Below, one piece after another: positions 16,540-24,821 of a DNA stretch of 64,000 bases. The stretch spans positions 1 to 64,000 of the forward strand of contig CALAHF010000166.1 of the NCBI GenBank assembly GCA_937891465.1, in the 5' to 3' direction. Position 1 is the stretch's first letter. Each line of letters starts with the position of its first letter. The stretch is from an uncultured Verrucomicrobiales bacterium (lineage in GTDB: Bacteria; Verrucomicrobiota; Verrucomicrobiia; Verrucomicrobiales; DEV007). The translations under genes and the position numbers were made by a program. The notes under the pieces were generated by a model. That model did no database searches and had not been told where the DNA came from. It was given only the letters and a program-made list of their open reading frames with translations.

Positions 16540-17904
16540 ATGAACCGATTTCTCATTCCGCTGATCGCCATTTTCTTAGTCTTTGCGAGTTCTCTCGCTT
16601 CCGCTGAAACGCCGTGGAAGGCGGGCGCGGCGGCGACAATCATCACACCCGAAAAGCCAATGTGGATGGCGGGTTACGGCGGACGCAAAGCCCCGGCGGA
16701 TGGAAAATTCACCGAACTGTGGGCAAAGGCGTTAGTCCTCGAAGACGCAGCGGGAAAACGCGGCGTCATCATCACGCTCGACCTCGTCGGGATTGATCGC
16801 GCGGCGACGGGAAAAATCTGCGAGCAGCTGAAAACCCAGCACAACCTGACGCGCGACCAAATTGTAATTTGCACGTCGCACACGCACAGCGGGCCGGTTG
16901 TCGGGCAAAACCTCGGGCCGCTTCACTACATGAACGTCGATGCGGAACAGAAAAAATTGATCGATGAGTACGCCGCCACCTTGCAGAAAAAAATCATCGA
17001 ATTAGTCGGCGCTGCGATCGATTCGGCCGAGCCAGCAACGGTTCAATGGGGCAGCGGAAAAGCGACGTTTGCGGTCAATCGACGCGAAAACAAGCCCTAC
17101 ACCGAAGTTCCTGAAAAACGAAATCGCGGCGAGCTGAAAGGCCCCGTTGATCACGATGTGCCAGTGCTTAGCGTTCGTGACACCGAAGGAAAACTGCGCG
17201 CCGTTCTTTTCGGGTACGCCTGTCACGCCACGACGATTGGCCTGCAAAAATGGAGCGGCGATTACCCTGGCTACGCTCAAATCGAAATCGAAAAAATGCA
17301 TCCCGATTGTGTCGCGCTTTTCTGGGCGGGCTGCGGTGGTGATCAGAATCCCCTCCCCCGAAGATCAGTTGAGCTCGCTGAAATTTACGGCGCAGAATTG
17401 GCCGAAGCCGTCGAAGAAGTTCTCACCGCCCCGATGCCGACGCTTCCCGCGAAGCTTTCGACAAACTACAGCGAAACCGATCTTGAACTCGCTGGTTTGC
17501 CGTCAAAAAATGATTTAGACTCAACCGCAAAATCGACCAGCATTTTCGAAGCAGCGCGAGCCAAGCATCTCCTCCGGCAAATGGAGAAAAAAGGCGCCAT
17601 CGACGGCAGTTACCCCTACCCGATCACCGGTTGGAAAATTGGAGGCGAGATTGATTTCATCGCCCTCGGCGGCGAAGTCGTGGTTGATTATGCGGTGCGG
17701 ATAAAACGTGAACGCAGCGATGAAAAGACGTGGGTGGCAGGGTATGCGAACGACGTCATGGCATATATCCCCTCACTTCGCGTACTGAAAGAAGGCGGTT
17801 ATGAAGGAGGCACTTCAAACGTTTATTATGGCCTGCCGGGTTTGTGGTCCGAAGCTGTGGAAGAGACCATTCTGAAAGCGGTCCACGAGGTTTTACCGAA
17901 GTAG
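16540..17904 (+). CDS. Exported neutral/alkaline ceramidase-like hydrolase
   Basis: A 454-residue exported protein, with signal peptide residues 1-22 ending ASAETP. It carries the N-terminal zinc hydrolase domain of the neutral/alkaline non-lysosomal ceramidase family: KAGAAATIITPEKPMWMAGYG at the start, CTSHTHSGPVVG (zinc histidines) near 110-120, and YACHATTIG then FWAGCGGDQNP. The family cleaves amide-linked lipids, but many bacterial members have this domain alone, lack the C-terminal immunoglobulin-like domain and have unknown substrates; that is the case here. It is a single gene with a 54-nt gap to the dehydrogenase that follows on the same strand. Confidence 0.87.
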   Translation: MNRFLIPLIAIFLVFASSLASAETPWKAGAAATIITPEKPMWMAGYGGRKAPADGKFTELWAKALVLEDAAGKRGVIITLDLVGIDRAATGKICEQLKTQHNLTRDQIVICTSHTHSGPVVGQNLGPLHYMNVDAEQKKLIDEYAATLQKKIIELVGAAIDSAEPATVQWGSGKATFAVNRRENKPYTEVPEKRNRGELKGPVDHDVPVLSVRDTEGKLRAVLFGYACHATTIGLQKWSGDYPGYAQIEIEKMHPDCVALFWAGCGGDQNPLPRRSVELAEIYGAELAEAVEEVLTAPMPTLPAKLSTNYSETDLELAGLPSKNDLDSTAKSTSIFEAARAKHLLRQMEKKGAIDGSYPYPITGWKIGGEIDFIALGGEVVVDYAVRIKRERSDEKTWVAGYANDVMAYIPSLRVLKEGGYEGGTSNVYYGLPGLWSEAVEETILKAVHEVLPK

Positions 17905-17958
17905 AAGGCACCGTTTGTCATTTCAAAATCCAACGCTAGCATCTTCGAACTTCTTCAC

Positions 17959-19005
17959 ATGCTCGCTTCCAAATCCGACTCCCAACTCGAAATCTCGCTC
18001 GCCGAACCCGGCCGTTTTGTTTCGCAAACCGGCCCCGTCCCGACCGAAGTTCCTCTAGGATACGCGCGCATTCGCATTCGGCGAATCGGAGTTTGCGGGA
18101 CGGACATTCACGCGTTTCACGGGCGGCAGCCATTTTTCGATTACCCCCGAATTCTAGGACACGAACTCGGTGCCGAAATTCTCGAACTCAACGGCGATTC
18201 AGATCTCAAACCTGGCCAGCTCGTCGCGGTTGAGCCGTATCTGAACAATCCAAACTCTCCGGCTTCGCTTCGAGGAAAATCAAATTGTTGCGAGGAATTG
18301 CAGGTTTTGGGAATTCATACCGATGGAGGAATGCGGCGCGAAATCATCGTGCCAATCGATAAACTTCACGCAGGTAAATCCGCGACGGCAGATCAGCTTG
18401 CCCTCGTCGAAATGCTTTGCATCGGTGCGCATGCCGTTGATCGCGCTGAAGTAAAACCCAATGACTACGCCGTCGTTCTTGGCGCAGGGCCGATTGGAAT
18501 GAGCGTTCTCCAATTCCTCAAAACAAAAACAGACCAAGCCACCATCGCCGATCTCGATACCTCGCGTCTCGAATTTTGCCGCGATGGCTTGGGCGTTCCA
18601 CGAACGCTAACGATTGATCCCGCAGTTGAACTCGAGCGCGGGCTCCGCGATTTAGGCGGCGGAAATTTGCCTTCGATCATTTTTGACGTCACCGGAAACC
18701 CGGGCTCAATGGCCCGGTGTTTCGAAAACATCGGCCACGGTGGAACGATTGTTTTCGTGGGACTGTTTCAGGGCGATGTCACCTTCAACGACCCGAATTT
18801 TCACCGCCGCGAAACGACCTTGAAGTCGAGCCGAAATGCGACCCCGGATACGTTCACCAGCGTCATCGAAGCGATCGAATCTAAAACAGTTGATACATCC
18901 CCGTGGATCACTCATCAGATGAATTTGGCTGATGTGCCGACTCAATTCGAGCCGACGATCACCTCCGCGGGAATGCGGAAAGCAGTGATTCAGTTAGACG
19001 ACTGA
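17959..19005 (+). CDS. Zinc-type medium-chain alcohol/polyol dehydrogenase
   Basis: A 348-residue protein of the MDR superfamily. RIGVCGTDIHAFHG carries the catalytic zinc cysteine (about residue 49), and GHELGAEI supplies the histidine and glutamate. The NAD-binding Rossmann motif is VLGAGPIGMSVLQFL (about 173-187), with the adenosine-binding acidic residue in ADLDTSRLEF. The structural-zinc loop is degenerate: only a CC pair in KSNCCEELQ instead of four spaced cysteines. Overall it is closest to the threonine dehydrogenase/sorbitol dehydrogenase-like group that oxidises polyols or sugar acids. The 3' end overlaps the convergent STAS gene by 16 nt. Confidence 0.85.
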   Translation: MLASKSDSQLEISLAEPGRFVSQTGPVPTEVPLGYARIRIRRIGVCGTDIHAFHGRQPFFDYPRILGHELGAEILELNGDSDLKPGQLVAVEPYLNNPNSPASLRGKSNCCEELQVLGIHTDGGMRREIIVPIDKLHAGKSATADQLALVEMLCIGAHAVDRAEVKPNDYAVVLGAGPIGMSVLQFLKTKTDQATIADLDTSRLEFCRDGLGVPRTLTIDPAVELERGLRDLGGGNLPSIIFDVTGNPGSMARCFENIGHGGTIVFVGLFQGDVTFNDPNFHRRETTLKSSRNATPDTFTSVIEAIESKTVDTSPWITHQMNLADVPTQFEPTITSAGMRKAVIQLDD

Positions 19006-19301
19006 AAATTCAAAAACTCAGCAGCGCCCAGAATCGCGATCACGTTTCCAACCACAGGCCTTACATTTTTCAGCGAAAACGTCGCAGCAGCTTTGTCGAA
19101 TTGACGCTTCAGGTCGAGCAGAGCGCCCAAGCCGGAACTGTCCATGCAATTCACACGCTCCAGATCAACGGCAACCGTTTCGACATCATCAGCGCGGAGA
19201 CTGCCAATTTCGTCGCGAAAACTCGAAATCGATGAGCCTTCGAAGTTTGCGTGATCAATACGAACGTCAAATTGGTGGGATTCAGGATTAAAATGGATCA
19301 T
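18990..19301 (-). CDS. STAS-domain protein (anti-sigma factor antagonist-like)
   Basis: A 103-residue single STAS domain. VAVDLERVNCMDSSGLGALL has the strand and the DSSG loop in which a serine is phosphorylated in SpoIIAA/RsbV-type antagonists. Such proteins bind an anti-sigma kinase or relay signals through partner switching. No anti-sigma kinase or PP2C phosphatase is encoded nearby, so the partner must be elsewhere. The gene stands alone, convergent with and overlapping the dehydrogenase gene by 16 nt. The upstream 19302-19487 stretch is AT-rich and probably holds its promoter. Confidence 0.85.
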   Translation of the reverse strand: MIHFNPESHQFDVRIDHANFEGSSISSFRDEIGSLRADDVETVAVDLERVNCMDSSGLGALLDLKRQFDKAAATFSLKNVRPVVGNVIAILGAAEFLNFQSSN

Positions 19302-19487
19302 TTTTTGTGCAGTTAGCGCTTCTAGTAAACTTGATAAGTTATGAAATAAGTATTAAATTATGTAAATTAAAAGAATTGAGTAACAAACTTGTGAATATTC
19401 TTAATTTCCAGAATCAAAACTGTCACATGCGGATGTCGGGCTAATGATTTATCGGTTATCGGCAAGCAGCCAGATCCCCATTTCAAA

Positions 19488-20129
19488 ATGAGAAAAGCCA
19501 TCGTCGAATTTGTAGGAACGTTTTTTCTGATGCTCATCATCGTCATTGCCGGCGTGATGGGAAAAGCGGGCGATCTCGCGGGAGTCGCGATCGGTCTCGG
19601 CTTGATGGCGCTCATTTACGGCGGCGGCCACGTTTCGCGGGCGCATTACAATCCTGCAATCACGTTGGCCTTTTGCATTCGTGGGGAAATCAGTCAGCAT
19701 GAGGTTCTTCCCTATCTGATCGCCCAATTTTCCAGCTGTATCCTCGGAGCGCTTGTCGGGATTTACCTGCTCGGTCCAGGCCCCGCAGCGATCGAAACCG
19801 CAGATTTGGAGGTCTTTCCCGCCCTCGTGGCCGAGTTTTTCTTTACGCTCGCATTGGCCTGGATTATTTTGCAAGTTGCGATGGCCCCGGGGTTGGCAGG
19901 CAACCAGGTATACGGCCTTGCGATTGGTTCCATCGTTCTTGCGGCGATCTATTGCGTTGGTGATATTTCACTCGCCGTTCTCAATCCAGCAGTCGCGATC
20001 GGTTTGGTGATTGCCGGAAAATTGGCTCTCAGTCAACTGTGGATTCCCGTCGTGGCGTCCCTCGCGGGTTCAGTGACAGCTGCGCTTTTGTTTCGATTGA
20101 CCTGCTGCCATGACGACAAGTGTTGCTGA
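19488..20129 (+). CDS. Aquaporin/MIP family channel with cysteine-rich tail
   Basis: A 213-residue integral membrane protein with the two half-repeats of the major intrinsic protein family. The first NPA box is in SRAHYNPAITLAF (NPA at 55-57) and the second in AVLNPAVAIG (about 168). Six transmembrane helices plus two re-entrant loops fit the length. It would pass water or small neutral solutes; selectivity-filter residues were not assigned. The last residues read TCCHDDKCC, a compact Cys/His/Asp cluster that looks able to bind a metal and is not typical of aquaporins. The gene is separated from the convergent heme protein gene by a 43-nt palindrome. Confidence 0.87.
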   Translation: MRKAIVEFVGTFFLMLIIVIAGVMGKAGDLAGVAIGLGLMALIYGGGHVSRAHYNPAITLAFCIRGEISQHEVLPYLIAQFSSCILGALVGIYLLGPGPAAIETADLEVFPALVAEFFFTLALAWIILQVAMAPGLAGNQVYGLAIGSIVLAAIYCVGDISLAVLNPAVAIGLVIAGKLALSQLWIPVVASLAGSVTAALLFRLTCCHDDKCC

Positions 20130-20140
20130 AAATAGATTTA

Positions 20141-20183
20141 CGAACCAACCCTGTTGATTCAGCGAACAGACCCTGTTGGATCG
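20141..20183. repeat. 43-nt palindromic repeat, copy 4
   Basis: It lies between the 3' ends of the aquaporin gene (20129) and the PVC heme protein gene (20194) and fills almost the whole gap. The left arm is partly inverted relative to other copies (ACCCTGTTGATTC is repeated directly as ACCCTGTTGGATC). Its position between convergent genes would suit a terminator-like role. Confidence 0.75.
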
Positions 20184-20193
20184 TAGAAAATAC

Positions 20194-23136
20194 TCAGCCT
20201 TTCAACGACGCCAAAAACGCAATCAAATCGATCAGTTCGGCCGGTTTCAGCGTGGCTGTTAATCCCGCGGGCATCAGCGATCCAATCTGTTCCTGCTTCA
20301 GAATTTGATGCTGGGAAACCGGGCGCAGTTTTTGAGTGGCGCTGTCTCGCAGCCAAATCGCTCCGGCAGCTTCGCGATCGATGTATCCCGTGTGAACTTG
20401 CTCATCAACCGTGGTGATAGCCGTCGCAAAATAGCCTTCTTTAAGCTGGCGGGCCGGCCATAGAACCGATTCGACAATCTGATCCAACGGCAATCCCGCG
20501 CCAACGGCATCCAACGACGGCCCGAGAACTCCTCCGATTTTTTTGATTTGATGACACGCCACACAAGTTAGCTGAGCTCGATCGTAAACCGCTTTCCCGC
20601 GAGTCTCGTCGCCGTCACCGGCTTGAACTGCAGCCACAATTGTGGCAACGCGTTTGGCATCGTAGTCGTCCGAATCCGCATTTCCAACGTCTTTGGGTTT
20701 AGCGTAAACGTTCAGGTCGAGCCGGCCGATTCGAGTGAGTACGTTGACAATTTGCTGCGTCGTTTCCGAAGGCATTTCCGTTTTTGAAAGGAGCGATTTG
20801 AAATGCGCCGCCCCGACTCCTGTTTTCAAAACGGGGTTAATGATCAGCAACAAGTCGGTATTTTTTGAAGTCGTTTGAATCAGTTTCACAGCGGCATCTG
20901 AAGCTGCATTTGCATCTGCAATGGCGAGTGCTTCGAGCGCAGTCATGCGATGAGTGTCCGTCGAAAAAGCCAGTTCCTGAAGTTTTGGCGACAAGGACTT
21001 CCCTCGAATCCGGGCGACACTCAGTAATGCCGGGCCTCGAACAGCAGACGCAGTTGCTGAATCAAACGCAAGTTTTTCGATCGAATCTCCCAGTTCTCCA
21101 GCGGACCACAAGCCCGCCAGTTTAATCGATGCGATTTTGATTTCGCTATTTTCGGAATTGAGCAGCTCGCCCAATCGGGGTTGAAACGGCGGGGTCGGAA
21201 CCAATCTTCGGATCGGCCACGAATCGATCATTGCATTGAGAAGCGAAGCGTTTTCGTGAGGATGCGCGAGGACCATGGAAAGGTCGTTCGCGATTCCTGA
21301 ACTCGCCAGGAGCTGCAAAAACACTACCCGATTCGGGTCGGAAGGATTCATCTCGTTTATTTTTTTGCGAGCAATCACGGCACTTCTTTCTCCGCCGAAT
21401 GTCGTGAGCGCGAACGCCAAATGTTCCGGCTTTTCAAATTCAATCGCACCCGATTCAACATCGGCCAACCAATGCGGAGCGAGCGCATGAACCGACTGCT
21501 GAAGAGCATGATCGATGTTTTTATCCACTTTGGAATCCAATGCGATCAACGCAAATCTCATGGAATCCGATGTCGGAATATTGCCGCAGGCAACGACCGC
21601 TTCAAGCCGGGGACGGGGGTGTGGATCTCGCAGCAGTCGGGAAAGTCGTTCGGCCGAATCGGAAATGGGATCAGCCGCACGGGCAATCATCCGGGCAACC
21701 ACAGCCCGAGCGTGAGGCTCCGTCGATGCTTCCAAACGATCTAAAATGTTGGCTTCTACAATGCGATGGGATTCAAGAATCCCGGCGGCCTCGACAAGTG
21801 CGTGGCTTTCGGTCTTTGATTTTGGATCCAGTTTCAGCGCCCATTCAACCAGTTGATCAGAAAACGTCGTTGGATCGGAATCGAATAAATGTTGCCGAGC
21901 CTGATCTCGAATCCAACGCTCGGGGGATCGTAAATGTTCGAACAATGACTCCCGATTGGCAGCATCAAAAATGGGGCGTTTCACCAGCGATCGATTTTTG
22001 GCAGTAATCCTCCAAATCCTACCGTGATCATAATCCCGATGCGGATGCCGTAGGGAAACCTGATAGTGGTTGATGACGGGATTAAACCAATCTGCCACGT
22101 AAATTCCACCATCAGGGCCAATCCGAATATCCACTGGACGAAAACTCTGGTGCTCGGCGGACATGATTTTCACCGGCTCAACTACTTCGAATCCTGCTCC
22201 CTTTTCGATCAATGGAAGTGACATCACTTGTCGTGCGAAGTAACCCGATATCAGCGCGTGGTTTTGAATCCACTCTGGCAAATGCTCCGTCTCGACAATT
22301 TCTGCGCCCATGCTTTTTCCGGTTGTCGCACCGATTTGGGCGAACTGCATCAGCTCTTTCGGATGCGTTGTCGGGATCAACCCGGGCGTGGCAAAACCGA
22401 GGTGAGGGCCGTTACTTTTTACGAACAAGGCACCCCACTGGTCTAAAGCAATTCCGCATGGATTCGCGCTCATCATCGTCGGAAAACAGAACGGATCGAG
22501 TTTGGTAATCCGTCGATCAAACCGCCAAAAACCGGCGTGATCTCCCCTCGACACTCCCCAAGGTGTCTCGACATGAGAGAAGGCATGGAGTCCCTGACTG
22601 AAATACAAAAAACCTCCCGAATCGAAGGTGAAGTTGCTGATATTCTGGTGGGTGTCGCCCGTTCCAAATCCGGTCAAAATTAAATTTTTCCTATCGGATT
22701 TATTATCGCCGTCCGTGTCTTTCAGATGAACCAAATCCGGGCCTTCAGCCAGGTAAACACCTCCGTGCCCCAGCGCAAATCCCGTCGGCATTTCAAGTCC
22801 GTCAGCAAACACCGTCGAAGTATCTGCGTTCCCGTCGCCATCGGAATCTTCGAGGATGATCAGCTTGTCGTTGGGAATTTCGGCGGGCTTCAACTGGGCG
22901 TAGGCCGATGTGGTTAGCACCCAAAGCCGTCCTCGATCATCCCATTGGATTGCGATCGGATTCGCAATTCCCATTGTCTCGTCCGCAAAAAGCGATACTT
23001 CAAAATCGTCGTGAATTTCGAACGAAGCCATTTCAGCTTCTACGGAATTATCCTTTGCCGGAGCTCGGTCAGGACTCTTCACCTGAGAAAAAGCCGTCGC
23101 AGAAACACAAATGAGCGCGATTAGAAATGGTTTCAT
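20194..23136 (-). CDS. PVC-type heme-binding CxxCH protein (membrane-bound dehydrogenase-like propeller, HEAT-like, cytochrome c)
   Basis: A 980-residue exported protein (signal peptide residues 1-18). The N-terminal half is a beta-propeller of the family called membrane-bound dehydrogenase domain: FEVSLFADETMGIANPIAIQWDD, IILEDSDGDGNADTSTVFADGLEMPTG and FRPVDIRIGPDGGIYVADWFNP are typical. Alpha-helical repeats rich in Ala/Leu follow (about 400-800). Near residue 857 a CVACH heme motif opens the C-terminal cytochrome domain (GGVLGPSLDAVGAGLPLDQIVES). Such proteins are large families in Planctomycetota and Verrucomicrobiota, thought to oxidise sugars or similar outside the cytoplasm. The 5' end overlaps the upstream GDSL gene by 4 nt, so the two are co-translated. 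Confidence 0.9.
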   Translation of the reverse strand: MKPFLIALICVSATAFSQVKSPDRAPAKDNSVEAEMASFEIHDDFEVSLFADETMGIANPIAIQWDDRGRLWVLTTSAYAQLKPAEIPNDKLIILEDSDGDGNADTSTVFADGLEMPTGFALGHGGVYLAEGPDLVHLKDTDGDNKSDRKNLILTGFGTGDTHQNISNFTFDSGGFLYFSQGLHAFSHVETPWGVSRGDHAGFWRFDRRITKLDPFCFPTMMSANPCGIALDQWGALFVKSNGPHLGFATPGLIPTTHPKELMQFAQIGATTGKSMGAEIVETEHLPEWIQNHALISGYFARQVMSLPLIEKGAGFEVVEPVKIMSAEHQSFRPVDIRIGPDGGIYVADWFNPVINHYQVSLRHPHRDYDHGRIWRITAKNRSLVKRPIFDAANRESLFEHLRSPERWIRDQARQHLFDSDPTTFSDQLVEWALKLDPKSKTESHALVEAAGILESHRIVEANILDRLEASTEPHARAVVARMIARAADPISDSAERLSRLLRDPHPRPRLEAVVACGNIPTSDSMRFALIALDSKVDKNIDHALQQSVHALAPHWLADVESGAIEFEKPEHLAFALTTFGGERSAVIARKKINEMNPSDPNRVVFLQLLASSGIANDLSMVLAHPHENASLLNAMIDSWPIRRLVPTPPFQPRLGELLNSENSEIKIASIKLAGLWSAGELGDSIEKLAFDSATASAVRGPALLSVARIRGKSLSPKLQELAFSTDTHRMTALEALAIADANAASDAAVKLIQTTSKNTDLLLIINPVLKTGVGAAHFKSLLSKTEMPSETTQQIVNVLTRIGRLDLNVYAKPKDVGNADSDDYDAKRVATIVAAVQAGDGDETRGKAVYDRAQLTCVACHQIKKIGGVLGPSLDAVGAGLPLDQIVESVLWPARQLKEGYFATAITTVDEQVHTGYIDREAAGAIWLRDSATQKLRPVSQHQILKQEQIGSLMPAGLTATLKPAELIDLIAFLASLKG

Positions 23137-24125
23137 TGAGCGACCTCCCGGGTGTAGCGATGAATATCTGCTTCGGTTTCAGCGATGAGGTTGGGCAAAG
23201 CCTGAACCTCATCCACAAACCAGCGCTTCGCGGTATCAATATGATCTCGCGATGCAGGCACATGTTGCCGATCCCCAAAAAGGAACGCCCAATTCGTGGG
23301 ATGATAAAATTGCTGCCAGAGCCGGTTTTTTCGCTGAACGGCTTGATTAATTGGCGAGCTGGCGTCCAATTTTCGTAACTGAGGAAATTTCAGTTCAGCA
23401 GCAACCCGATCGGCAAACGCAGCCTGTCCCACATCAGTGAGATGAACTCCATTGGTCGAGAATTGCTTACCCGGTGGTGATTTAGGAAACGCAAATGCAT
23501 CCACGAAAATCAGTTCTCTTTCTTCGGCGAGTTTCTGAATCTCGATAACGTATTTCTCCAAAACGGCATTTCGGGAATCCGCCAACGCCGCAGCTGGCCC
23601 CGTTTCGAAAAACGGCGTTGGGCCGATCAAAACCAGCCGCCTTGTCTTTTGCTCAAGTAGATCGAGAAGTGTTTTGTATTCCGCCACGAAATCTGGAAGC
23701 GCTTCGATTCCAGAGAGCGATTCCATTTTCCCGAAATTCAAAATGATAATCCCCGGAGTCGTTCGCTCACGAATATCGGGAGAGCTTCCCGGCTGGGTAT
23801 CGCCGACTTTCGTGTAGAAATATCGAGGCCTCGCTTGCTTGAAAAGAGTATCTCCCTGCCAGGCAAGATTACGAGTTTCCAACTCTCGCTCCGGCCACGC
23901 AAGGTAAAAACTGATCTCCAGCGCATTAGCCCGTTGCTGATCGAAGGTGTTGGTTCCCCCGAGAAAGGAAATGGTCTCTCCATTCTTCGGATTAAATTTT
24001 CCTTCGGTGAATGTCCCCATCGGATTTTTCACCTCGGCAAAACTTCGAACCAGTATTGGAAACTCGACTTCCTGGGAAAAGGCGTGATTACCCAATAGGA
24101 TGAGGATAAAAAAACGTGAAATCAT
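23133..24125 (-). CDS. Exported SGNH/GDSL-type hydrolase
   Basis: A 330-residue exported protein with a short signal peptide (cleavage near AFSQE). Motifs of the SGNH fold that can be seen are GETISFLGGTNTFDQQRA in the block I position, where the usual serine is replaced or shifted (FLGGTNT), IIILNFGKMES, LVLIGPTPFFE in block III, and a late DAFAFPK then NGVHLTDVGQAAFADRVA, the block V Asp/His. The loss of a clear nucleophile suggests an altered or non-hydrolytic role. This type of domain often accompanies or is fused to PVC heme proteins; here it is a separate gene overlapping the heme protein start by 4 nt. Confidence 0.8.
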   Translation of the reverse strand: MISRFFILILLGNHAFSQEVEFPILVRSFAEVKNPMGTFTEGKFNPKNGETISFLGGTNTFDQQRANALEISFYLAWPERELETRNLAWQGDTLFKQARPRYFYTKVGDTQPGSSPDIRERTTPGIIILNFGKMESLSGIEALPDFVAEYKTLLDLLEQKTRRLVLIGPTPFFETGPAAALADSRNAVLEKYVIEIQKLAEERELIFVDAFAFPKSPPGKQFSTNGVHLTDVGQAAFADRVAAELKFPQLRKLDASSPINQAVQRKNRLWQQFYHPTNWAFLFGDRQHVPASRDHIDTAKRWFVDEVQALPNLIAETEADIHRYTREVAQ

Positions 24126-24190
24126 GAATCTGATTACTCATCACACCAGATTTTAGCCAACTCCGCAATGGCCGAAACCAGCCACTCGAA

Positions 24191-24805
24191 TCACATTCCG
24201 ACGCGGCCTTCGAGTGCGCGGAACAACGTCAATTCATCAACGGATTCCAAACCGCCACCCACCGAAATTCCCTGAGCCAACCGGGTAATTTTCAATTCTT
24301 TACCAACCTGCCCGAGCACTTCGACGAGGTAATTCGAAGTCGCCTCTCCTTCCACGTCAGCACTCAGCGCTAAAATGAGTTCTGAATACGAACCCCGCTT
24401 CAAACGCGCGACCAACTCACCGATCCGCAGATCTTCCGGCCCCACATTATCGAGCGGCGAAATTTTCCCACGCAACGCATGATACTGACCACGAAACGCT
24501 CCCGAGCGCTCCAACGGCAAAATATCGGTGGGCTGCTCGACAACGCACATCACCGAATCGTCGCGTCCCAACCCATCGCAAATCGCGCAGCCTTTCTCTG
24601 CCGTTGCAAAAAAACCACACGTGCCGCATTCAAGCACCAGTTCGCCCGCCTTTTCGAGAGCTTCCGAAAACGGTCCCGTCATTTCGCGGCCCCGCTGCAT
24701 CAACCACACCGCAATGCGCTCGGCGCTCTTGGGACCAACTCCGGGGAGGCGCTTCAACTGCGCAATCAGCACTTTTACCGGTTCGGGATAATCGACTTGA
24801 GCCAT
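24191..24805 (-). CDS. recR: Recombination mediator RecR
   Basis: A 204-residue protein of normal RecR length. The N-terminal helix-hairpin-helix (LKRLPGVGPKSAERIAVWL) is followed by a zinc finger (CGTCGFFATAEKGCAIC), then a Toprim domain (VMCVVEQPTDILPLERSGAF, LILALSADVEGEATSNYL), and a C-terminal RLAQGISVGGGLESVDELTL. RecR with RecO/RecF loads RecA at single-strand gaps. It is usually preceded by dnaX and a YbaB-type gene; here its upstream neighbour, 16 nt away, is the cyclase-like membrane protein, so the usual context is broken. Confidence 0.96.
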   Translation of the reverse strand: MAQVDYPEPVKVLIAQLKRLPGVGPKSAERIAVWLMQRGREMTGPFSEALEKAGELVLECGTCGFFATAEKGCAICDGLGRDDSVMCVVEQPTDILPLERSGAFRGQYHALRGKISPLDNVGPEDLRIGELVARLKRGSYSELILALSADVEGEATSNYLVEVLGQVGKELKITRLAQGISVGGGLESVDELTLFRALEGRVGM

Positions 24806-24821
24806 TTCTTATTCCGAAAAA

